Positions 33,257-39,560 of a stretch of DNA of 64,000 nt are shown here, in pieces. Below the pieces are notes generated by a model, which did no database searches, was not told the origin of the DNA, and worked only from the letters and a program-made list of their open reading frames with translations. The translations under genes were made by a program, and so were the position numbers. Source of the stretch: Eubacterium maltosivorans (GTDB lineage: Bacteria; Bacillota; Clostridia; Eubacteriales; Eubacteriaceae). The number at the start of each line of letters is the position of its first letter. The stretch's first letter is position 1. The stretch covers positions 1,488,001-1,552,000 of the forward strand of contig NZ_CP029487.1 of assembly GCF_002441855.2 (NCBI RefSeq). The letters are read 5' to 3'.

Positions 33257-34151
33257 AATGTATTTTTATATTTTTAGGAAGATGTAATAACTCTCCCCAT
33301 TCAACATCATATTCTTTCGGATCAATAGGCATCATCGCAGCAGCTGGAGTAAAAGTTAATTCAGCAAATTTGTACGAGTTATCCATTTTAAAAAAGTCAA
33401 CACGTACAAATGGAAAATCTTTTGAAAGAACTTTTGAAGTTTCAACCATTTCCGGCAAACAGGTTGGCATTTCAATATTTCCAATATCTTTATAATCATC
33501 CCTGATTAGAGGTATTTTTTTGCCATCTAACGTAAAGAATCCCATCTCTGCCTGGCGGTCATGAATCAAATCTGAAGACACATAAAAAAATTGCGGTTCT
33601 CCATTAAAACAAAAGAATTTGTAATCAAAGATTATATCACCTAAATACTCCTCGCAAATAATACGTCTAGGTTTAATCTTGCCATAGTGTAGTTCTACAT
33701 TAAATGCCGCAAAATCTTCTTTTAGCCATTTACTCAGTTTGTTTTCCGCATCTTTTCTATTAAATGTACTCTTATCTTTGCAAAGAATGTTGTAGGCACA
33801 CCCATGTGTACATTTAAGCACAAATCTTTGAGGGAGTTTATCCCAATCAATATCTTCCACTCGCTCCCAGACACCAATTAAATTTGTCAACGACGCTCCG
33901 TATCCCTTACTTTCAATATAACTCCGCACTTGATATTTATCTGTACACTGAATGACTAACGGATTATTTGGATAGTAATATAATTTAAGCCATTGTAATT
34001 TTTCGTTTAATGTTTTTGGAGATTTTATATCTATATTTTGATGTATGACAATTCTACAATATAACTTTGAAAGCATCTCATTTGGTAAAAGAATATAAGC
34101 TAACTGTTGAATTTTTCTTCTTGCCTTATATAAAAAACAATCTCTATCCAT
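33243..34151 (-). CDS. TupA-like ATP-grasp protein
   Basis: A 302-residue member of the ATP-grasp TupA-like family (PF14305), common in capsule and exopolysaccharide loci. Motifs seen: LNEKLQWLKLYY near residue 48, RFVLKCTHGCAYN near 108, EYLGDIIFDYKFFCFNGEPQF near 165-185 and RVDFF...KFAELTFTPAAA at the end. Exact reaction is not established; teichuronopeptide synthesis (TupA) suggests amide or peptide linkage to uronic acid, consistent with the uronic-acid dehydrogenase in this operon. The ATG follows a GGTGGT site. Confidence 0.82.
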   Translation of the reverse strand: MDRDCFLYKARRKIQQLAYILLPNEMLSKLYCRIVIHQNIDIKSPKTLNEKLQWLKLYYYPNNPLVIQCTDKYQVRSYIESKGYGASLTNLIGVWERVEDIDWDKLPQRFVLKCTHGCAYNILCKDKSTFNRKDAENKLSKWLKEDFAAFNVELHYGKIKPRRIICEEYLGDIIFDYKFFCFNGEPQFFYVSSDLIHDRQAEMGFFTLDGKKIPLIRDDYKDIGNIEMPTCLPEMVETSKVLSKDFPFVRVDFFKMDNSYKFAELTFTPAAAMMPIDPKEYDVEWGELLHLPKNIKIHYERK

Positions 34152-34234
34152 AGTACCACCACACTTTCTATACTTTCATTCGAAATATCAAATGATAAAT
34201 TTAACTTTATTTTTAGATTAAAATCAAATATCTT

Positions 34235-34999
34235 TTACTTTATCTTCAACATTTTAATTACACACCAATAAATAACATGAAATATTGACCTAAAAATTCC
34301 TAAATGTTCTACATTGCGATAAAGGCACCAATGGTATTTAATTAAGTTGAATTTATTGCTTGAAATCGAATTTTGTCGCACTCGATATTTCATCAAAATT
34401 TCATCAATGCCATAGATGTACTTTTCTTTCTTTAGCATTTGAAGCCACAACGCATCATCATTTCTTTTCTTTATATCAGGAACTTCAAATTTTCCCATAA
34501 TTCTAATATCATACATAACCGTAGAGTTCCCCACCGGACAATCCAGAAGCAGTCGATTATAGCTTGTCTTGGGAATAACCTTGATGACTTTCCCTATCAA
34601 TTCGCTTTTTTCATCAATTTGCTCATATTTTGTACAGGTAAATGCATATCCATTCCTTTTCATATATGCAATCTGCTTTTCAAGTTTTTGAGAATACCAT
34701 AAATCATCGCTGTCCAGAAACGCCATGTACTCCCCTTTTGCAAGTTTCATAGAAACTGTTCTGGCTACTGCTGCACCAGCGTTTTGTTTTAACTTATGGT
34801 ATTGTATTCTATCATCTTTTTTTAAGTAAGTTGCAACAATTTCTTCCGTGTTATCTGTAGAACAGTCATCTACAATAATCATTTCCCAGTTTTGGTATGT
34901 CTGAGCCAATACAGATTCAATTGTCTCGGTTATAAATTTTCCACAATTATATGTAGGTGTTATGATTGATACTAATTCTTGCTTTTCTGTATTATTCAT
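34235..34999 (-). CDS. Glycosyltransferase family 2
   Basis: A 254-residue GT-A fold enzyme: VSIITPTYNCGKFITETIESVLAQTYQNWEMIIVDDCSTDNT at the N-terminus, a metal-binding acidic motif in MAFLDSDDLW near residue 93-102 and a C-terminal basic/hydrophobic region that may touch the membrane. It adds a sugar to the lipid-linked intermediate. It overlaps the sugar transferase gene by eight bases. Sugar donor unknown. Confidence 0.9.
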   Translation of the reverse strand: MNNTEKQELVSIITPTYNCGKFITETIESVLAQTYQNWEMIIVDDCSTDNTEEIVATYLKKDDRIQYHKLKQNAGAAVARTVSMKLAKGEYMAFLDSDDLWYSQKLEKQIAYMKRNGYAFTCTKYEQIDEKSELIGKVIKVIPKTSYNRLLLDCPVGNSTVMYDIRIMGKFEVPDIKKRNDDALWLQMLKKEKYIYGIDEILMKYRVRQNSISSNKFNLIKYHWCLYRNVEHLGIFRSIFHVIYWCVIKMLKIK

Positions 35000-35741
35000 T
35001 CTTGCTAATTTCCTCGCCTTTATCTTCGTGAGCTATGTTCTCAATATCATCTTTTTTAAGTACTGCCAATATTGTCTTAAACATCGTACACAGCTCGTCC
35101 AAAAGACTAAATCTGTCTAAACTTTCCAAGTTATACTTCATCTTCATAGGAAGCACTTTAGTCACATATACATTGTCTACATTATCCGCGGTTTCTAATA
35201 TTCTATCTTCATCTTTAAACTGAATACTTGCTTCTGATGTGATTCCGGCAGGTAATAGCAATGTGGCCATCATTTCTGGAGTATAGTCTTTTACATACTT
35301 TACAACCTCTGGTCTTGTTCCAACAAAGCTCATATCACCAAACAAAATGTCAATAAGCTGTGGTATCTCATCTAACCGATATTTTCGTAGTTTTATTCCG
35401 ACTTTAGTCACGCGTATATCGTTTTTTATCGTTACCTGGGAGCCTTTGTTTTCAGCGTTTGAAACCATTGTCCGAAATTTATGAATATAAAATATTCGAC
35501 CATACTGTGTTACACGCTTCTGTCGAAAAAAAACACCCCCTTTTGAATCTCTAGCGATTGCAAAGGATAAAATGATGAAAACCGGTGAAAGGATGATTAA
35601 CAATAAAAATGAAATAATCAAGTCAAATCCTCTTTTCAGAAATAAGCTAAATATCTTCTTTTTTAAATTGTCATAATAAGGACGAACAGCATCGGTTTTC
35701 ATATTTTCTGGCAAATCATCCCACTTTTTTAAGACCATCAT
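34992..35741 (-). CDS. Initiating bacterial sugar (phosphoglycosyl) transferase
   Basis: About 249 residues of the PF02397 family: one N-terminal membrane helix (LIISFLLLIILSPVFIILSF), then FFRQKRV, FYIHKFRTMV, RLDEIPQL and GDMSFVGTRPEV, the classical motifs of enzymes that put the first sugar phosphate on undecaprenyl phosphate. It therefore starts repeat-unit assembly. A TTG at 35747 and ATGs at 35741 and 35738 are possible starts; AGGAAAA favours 35741. It overlaps the aminotransferase gene. Confidence 0.9.
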   Translation of the reverse strand: MMVLKKWDDLPENMKTDAVRPYYDNLKKKIFSLFLKRGFDLIISFLLLIILSPVFIILSFAIARDSKGGVFFRQKRVTQYGRIFYIHKFRTMVSNAENKGSQVTIKNDIRVTKVGIKLRKYRLDEIPQLIDILFGDMSFVGTRPEVVKYVKDYTPEMMATLLLPAGITSEASIQFKDEDRILETADNVDNVYVTKVLPMKMKYNLESLDRFSLLDELCTMFKTILAVLKKDDIENIAHEDKGEEISKNE

Positions 35742-36945
35742 GCTCAATTTTTCCTAATATTTCTTGAATTTGTTTTGTCACATAGTCTACTTCCTCATCG
35801 CTCAGACAGGTATGCAGCGGTAAGGTGATTTCATTTTTATACATGGTATAGGCCCAAGGATACTGCTTCATGTCAAACCCCAGGTTTTTATAGGCGGTGT
35901 GCATGGGCAGTGGCTTATAGTGGACATTTGTGGCTATGCCTCGCTCTGCCAGCTCGGTGATCAGGGCGTTACGGTATTCGCTGTTTTTATCTTTTAACCG
36001 CAGGAGATAGAGATGGGCGCTGGAGTGTTTATCTTTGGTGTCATGGGGCATTGCTTCGACGGGCAGGTCTGCAAAGGCGTCGTTATATTTTTGAATGATT
36101 TCTTTTCGGCGTTTGATAATTGCGTTGTAGCGTTCGAGCTGTTTCAGGCCTAGAGCGGCCTGCAGGTCGGTCATATTGCATTTATAGCCGGGATAGATGA
36201 TGTCGTATTCCCAGGCGCCTTTTTGTGTTTTTGCCAGGGCGTCTTTGGACTGCCCATGGAGGGACCAGAGCATGAACTGGTGATAAATATTTTTGTCGGC
36301 GATGCCTTCGATGGGGTTCCAGGTCACGGCTCCGCCTTCGGCGGTGGTCAGGTTTTTCACGGCATGGAAGGAGAAGGTGGTAAAGTCTGCAACTTCGCCG
36401 CTCATTCTGCCTTTGTACTGTGCTCCTAGGGAGTGGGCGCCGTCGGCGATGACGGCGACCCGGCCAATGGCTTTCTGAAGGTCGTTTTTTCCGGGCTTAA
36501 ACAGGCTTCTTTTGGCTTTGACGGCTTCAAAGATTTCGTCGTAATCGCACATGACGCCGCCGATGTCCACGGGGATAACGGCTTTGGTTCGCCTGGTGAT
36601 GGCTTTTTCGATGGCTTTGGGGTTGACGTGAAAAGCGTTCGGAGCGCTGTCTACCAGCACGAGCTTTGCCCCCACATGCGCCACCACGCTGGCGGAGGCG
36701 GTATAGGTGTAGGCGGGCACAATAACCTCATCGCCTGGGCCGATGCCGAGGATTCTCAGGGTCAGCTCCAGGGCGGTGGTGGCTGCACTGAGGCAGGCGG
36801 TCTTTTGGGTATGGCAGTATTCTGAAAGCTTTTCTTCAAAGGCTTTTGTTCGGGGGCCGGTGGTGATCCAGCCGGATTTAAGGGCTGCGATGACTTCGTC
36901 AATATCTTCCTGGCGGATATCGGGTGGTGAAAATGGTATGTTCAT
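35716..36945 (-). CDS. DegT/DnrJ/EryC1/StrS-family sugar aminotransferase
   Basis: A 409-residue PLP-dependent enzyme. FTTFSFHAVKNLTTAEGGAV holds the PLP-binding Lys, and the N-terminal GPRTKAFEEKLSEYCHT and DEVIVPAYTYTASASVV are typical of sugar 4-aminotransferases. It makes an amino sugar, such as a UDP-linked 4-amino sugar that the initiating transferase could use. It is the first gene of the polysaccharide operon, with an AAGGAA site. Unlike the downstream operon genes it is of normal genomic G+C, suggesting a mosaic boundary within the operon. Confidence 0.9.
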   Translation of the reverse strand: MNIPFSPPDIRQEDIDEVIAALKSGWITTGPRTKAFEEKLSEYCHTQKTACLSAATTALELTLRILGIGPGDEVIVPAYTYTASASVVAHVGAKLVLVDSAPNAFHVNPKAIEKAITRRTKAVIPVDIGGVMCDYDEIFEAVKAKRSLFKPGKNDLQKAIGRVAVIADGAHSLGAQYKGRMSGEVADFTTFSFHAVKNLTTAEGGAVTWNPIEGIADKNIYHQFMLWSLHGQSKDALAKTQKGAWEYDIIYPGYKCNMTDLQAALGLKQLERYNAIIKRRKEIIQKYNDAFADLPVEAMPHDTKDKHSSAHLYLLRLKDKNSEYRNALITELAERGIATNVHYKPLPMHTAYKNLGFDMKQYPWAYTMYKNEITLPLHTCLSDEEVDYVTKQIQEILGKIEHDGLKKVG

Positions 36946-37023
36946 TTCAAGATTTCCTTATGATTAAATTTAAAACTCGTAGCACTCATGATCATCATCG
37001 GATCCTTTAATCTTTACTTTCAT

Positions 37024-37072
37024 CGCATTGTGTTTGCTTTCATTTATATATAAAGAACACAAACACAATGCG
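37024..37072. promoter_or_regulatory. 13-base inverted repeat around an A/T-rich centre, upstream of the polysaccharide operon
   Basis: CGCATTGTGTTTG (37024-37036) and CAAACACAATGCG (37060-37072) are exactly complementary, separated by 23 bases containing TATATATA, a possible -10 box. The element is about 80 bases ahead of the aminotransferase start. It may be an operator with a promoter inside it, or the end of the upstream tnpB-associated RNA. No function is shown. Confidence 0.5.
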
Positions 37073-37076
37073 ACGC

Positions 37077-37110
37077 GAAATAAAAACAGGCGGTGCTAAG
37101 CCTGTACTTT
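37077..37110 (-). terminator. Terminator downstream of the tnpB-like gene
   Basis: On the minus strand ACAGGC and GCCTGT form a six-base stem with an eight-base loop followed by TTTTTATTT. It ends the structured stretch directly after the tnpB-like gene. Confidence 0.55.
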
Positions 37111-37165
37111 TGGCCTTATAGGCGAAAAGCACACCTCCGGCTTTCACCAAAGGATTTAATTTTAT
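37085..37165 (-). ncRNA. Structured intergenic RNA candidate after the tnpB-like gene
   Basis: Between the tnpB-like stop (37205) and the polysaccharide operon, minus-strand DNA holds nested arms: GGAGGTGTGC with GCACC, GCCT with AGGC around ATAA, and ACAGGC with GCCTGT before a T run. TnpB proteins usually carry their guide RNA (omega RNA) at the 3' end of their gene, so this is the place to expect one. Fold and function are inferred by eye. Confidence 0.4.
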
Positions 37166-37204
37166 GTTTTATCTATTACTCATCTAAATATAGTAATTAA
37201 AAAA

Positions 37205-38569
37205 TTAAGACGCTTTTTCATAAAAGGTCTGATAAAAACTTTCTCCCAGATTTCTGGCGGTGTTTAATACGGTACTGCCCTGATGGCCGTTTTTGCAGAC
37301 AAAGTTTCGTCCGCCGTAGAACTTCTGGCTGGGGTTTTGATACTCAGTATTGTACTTGGCAATGGTTTCTCCGCATTTGGCGCAGTGTTTTGCGCTATCG
37401 CGAATGTTGCTCTGCTGTACCACGATACCGCACTGCCAGGCTTTGTACTTGACATCGTTGATGATCCGGCGGCCGATGAAGTCATAGACGCTGGTTTTCA
37501 AATAATGCTGTGTGCCTTTGGCAAAGGTATTGCCATAGTCGGGCATGACGATGATTTTGGCGTTATGGCTTTTGGCGTAGTCCACGATTTTTCTGGAAAC
37601 TTCATGGGCGTAGTGATTGGTGACACGGGTTATTTTGTCATAATATTTTGCATTGGGGCGACCTGGTTGGTGGTCTTGCGGAACGATACCCGCTTCGGCT
37701 TGTCCATAAGACGACAAGCCTCGGGGGCAGACCCCGAGGGCGTCGTTCCCTACAGGTTGCGTTATAAGCCTGGGAGCCTTTTTCCCGGCAGTGCCGCGTT
37801 TGATATAGCCTAGAAGCTGCTTCCTACGGTGTGCCAGTGCTTTTCCACCTTTTATAAAATATGGATAGTCGGTACTACCGTCAGCTTGGATAGCGGTACA
37901 AACGGCCAGGGTATCGGAGCTGCTAAACGCAACGACTACAAAGCTTTCTCTTTGCTTGACGCGTTCTTTAGCAGTTCTTGTGTCCTCTACCTTTTCCTTT
38001 ACAGGAATGTGGAGCATAACCTTTTTTCCTTTGATGACAATGGTTGGGCTCATGGTCTCGGCATTTTCCGGGAAGGGCCTTCCGGTGTAACGGTGTTTAA
38101 CCCAGGCCCAAGCTTTGCCGGTATAGAGCTTAAGCATAATTCTTTTGTCGTCAAAATCCTTATACATGCCTTTGTAATAGAGCATAGAAGCATGCAGCTT
38201 GCCTGGCGGTTTGGGTTTCCCTTTTTCTGTTTGACCCTTATGATTTTCTTCCCATGCTTTCAGCCGGCTGTCGTAGCTTCTGTACAGACTGATGGCCGCG
38301 TTGATGGCGGCGCGTCGAAAATACAGGGGCACTTTTTTATAGGGCAGGGGATTTTCCGGCTGGGTGCCGTTCCGCTGCGGGATGGTTTTTAGCTCCAGAT
38401 GGCGCAGTAAATTCTGATTCGTGAGACTTAATGCCTGTGGGTTCTGGTCGAGCTGTTCATAATAGAAGGCCAGCACTGCGTCAAAAAGAGACTGGGTTTG
38501 CTTAAACCAGTCGAGATGCTTATAGCACAGCTGTAATTTATACGTTGTGATGGCGTATCCCGCACTCAT
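37205..38569 (-). CDS. TnpB-family protein, apparently nuclease-dead
   Basis: A 454-residue IS605 OrfB/TnpB relative. The N-terminal helical and wedge regions and the C-terminal Zn ribbon (CAKC at 396-399, CKNGH at 425-429) are present. By alignment with the TnpB consensus all three RuvC acids seem replaced: the Asp of GIDLG is Phe215 (VVAFSSSD), the Glu of VIVEDL is Pro343 (IIVMPDYG), and the Asp of ADVNAARN is Val434 (STVLNTARN). Residues 273-301 are a palindromic in-frame insertion. No tnpA is nearby. A longer frame reaches 38773, but the ATG at 38569 follows GAGG. Could be a decayed transposase or a domesticated RNA-guided repressor. Confidence 0.75.
   Translation of the reverse strand: MSAGYAITTYKLQLCYKHLDWFKQTQSLFDAVLAFYYEQLDQNPQALSLTNQNLLRHLELKTIPQRNGTQPENPLPYKKVPLYFRRAAINAAISLYRSYDSRLKAWEENHKGQTEKGKPKPPGKLHASMLYYKGMYKDFDDKRIMLKLYTGKAWAWVKHRYTGRPFPENAETMSPTIVIKGKKVMLHIPVKEKVEDTRTAKERVKQRESFVVVAFSSSDTLAVCTAIQADGSTDYPYFIKGGKALAHRRKQLLGYIKRGTAGKKAPRLITQPVGNDALGVCPRGLSSYGQAEAGIVPQDHQPGRPNAKYYDKITRVTNHYAHEVSRKIVDYAKSHNAKIIVMPDYGNTFAKGTQHYLKTSVYDFIGRRIINDVKYKAWQCGIVVQQSNIRDSAKHCAKCGETIAKYNTEYQNPSQKFYGGRNFVCKNGHQGSTVLNTARNLGESFYQTFYEKAS
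37665..37759. repeat. Family B palindromic repeat inserted in tnpB-like gene
   Basis: GGTTG occurs at 37665-37669 and 37755-37759, framing an in-frame gain of 90 bases. The insert holds two hairpins (GGCTTGTC with GACAAGCC; CTCGGGG with CCCCGAG) and GAGGGCGTCGTTCCCTAC, matching the 22751 repeat except for one base in the shared core. It codes for a Gly/Pro/Cys-rich stretch of about 30 residues. Confidence 0.7.
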
Positions 38570-38612
38570 AACTGACCTCACTTTTATTCGTGGACTATTG
38601 GTAGTCTGCGAG
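38570..38612 (-). repeat. Imperfect inverted copy of the downstream hairpin, at the tnpB-like 5' end
   Basis: GTGGACTATTGGTAGTCTGC (38589-38609 region) is the reverse complement, with few changes, of the hairpin at 38958-38985. It lies directly before the tnpB-like ribosome site (GAGGTCAGTT). Confidence 0.6.
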
Positions 38613-38957
38613 CAGGGTGCCTGAAATACCGTGAATAGTGATGCCGATCCAGAATCTGACCAGAGTTCTGACCAGATTAGAAAAACAAAATGGAAAAAAC
38701 AATTTTTGAAAAAGCCGCATAAAGCCTTAATATATAAGGAAGAACCCTGACCAGATTTTGACCAGGTTGCCAAAAAGTTAAAAAGTAAGATTATTTGGGT
38801 ATAGAAATTGATTATTGTTAAATTCTAGACATAAAAGTGATTTTAAAGAAAATTATTTAAAATTTTCAAAAAAGGGGTGCAATTTTAATGAGGGAATGTT
38901 ATAATAAATCACGCAGTTGAAAAACAAATCATTTTCTTAAATGAAAAATCAAAAAAA
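38613..38957. other. Gene-free A/T-rich stretch with repeated TGACCAG motifs
   Basis: No convincing gene. TGACCAG occurs at 38657 and 38669 (12 apart) and at 38748 and 38759 (11 apart), making two closely spaced pairs. Such pairs could be binding sites of a dimeric regulator. The rest is A/T-rich with T/A runs and weak promoter-like boxes. Confidence 0.5.
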
Positions 38958-38990
38958 GTTCGCAGACTACCAATAGTCTGCGAACTTTTT
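38958..38990. terminator. Perfect 12-base-stem hairpin with A and T tracts
   Basis: GTTCGCAGACTA and TAGTCTGCGAAC around CCAA, preceded by seven A and followed by five T, so it could terminate transcripts on either strand. The same sequence, inverted and slightly changed, occurs at the start of the tnpB-like gene. Confidence 0.75.
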
Positions 38991-39032
38991 CTACTTCACC
39001 GCCACTCTCTGAATATCCTTCAATGGCATCAA

Positions 39033-39078
39033 AAAAGCACGCCAAAGTTCCTTTTTATAAAGGCTTTAACGTGCTTTT
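39033..39078 (-). terminator. Terminator of leuS-rnhA
   Basis: AAAAGCACG and CGTGCTTTT outer arms enclose an inner AAAGTTCC/AAGGCTTT stem; on the minus strand it follows the rnhA stop (39100) with a T run. Confidence 0.7.
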
Positions 39079-39099
39079 ATTTGTTACTAATTAATTTCC

Positions 39100-39558
39100 T
39101 TACTTCCCATACGCGTCCATCGCCTCATTCACCAAAGCGTCGGCGCGGTTGTTGAGCGCGTTATTGGCGTGGCCCTTGACCTTGGCGAAGCGGGCGTCAT
39201 GGTAGTTGACCAGCTCGTCCAGCTCCATCCAGAGCTCCTTGTTTTTCAGGGGGCCTGCCTTGCCGCGGCTCCAGTTTTTGGCTTTCCAGCCAGTAACCCA
39301 GTTCTGGTTGTAGGCGTTGACCACATAGGCGGAATCGCTGTGGATCACGACCTCGCAGGGCTCTTTGAGCATTTTGAGGCCTGTAATGACTGCCAGCAGC
39401 TCCATCTGGTTGTTGGTCGTATTGGGGTAAGCTTTTTTGTATTCCTTGCGGATATTTTTTTCCGGGTAGATGAGGATACCGCCAATGGCGCCGATATTGT
39501 CACCGGCCTGTCCATTGCCGCGACATCCCCCATCTGTGTACAGCTCGACATACTTCAT
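39100..39558 (-). CDS. rnhA: Ribonuclease HI
   Basis: A 152-residue RNase HI: YTDGGCRGN provides the first catalytic Asp (D9), NQMELLAVI the Glu, VIHSDSAYVVN the next Asp, and KVKGHANNALNNRAD the basic loop and last Asp. It removes RNA from RNA-DNA hybrids and aids replication and R-loop removal. It starts two bases after the leuS stop, so it is co-transcribed. Confidence 0.95.
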   Translation of the reverse strand: MKYVELYTDGGCRGNGQAGDNIGAIGGILIYPEKNIRKEYKKAYPNTTNNQMELLAVITGLKMLKEPCEVVIHSDSAYVVNAYNQNWVTGWKAKNWSRGKAGPLKNKELWMELDELVNYHDARFAKVKGHANNALNNRADALVNEAMDAYGK

Positions 39559-39560
39559 GT

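Noticed and set aside
37205-38569. Calling the tnpB-like protein a proven TldR repressor
   Set aside because: The catalytic losses are read by eye without an alignment, and neither guide RNA nor target has been shown, so it is reported as a candidate only.
38570-38773. N-terminal extension of the tnpB-like protein to 38773
   Set aside because: The extension has no TnpB similarity and lies in the inverted-hairpin and TGACCAG region; the ATG at 38569 has a GAGG site.
38570-38990. Possible CRISPR-like repeat array near the tnpB-like gene
   Set aside because: The similar hairpins occur once each and in opposite orientation, the spacing is about 350 bases and there are no regular repeats and spacers.
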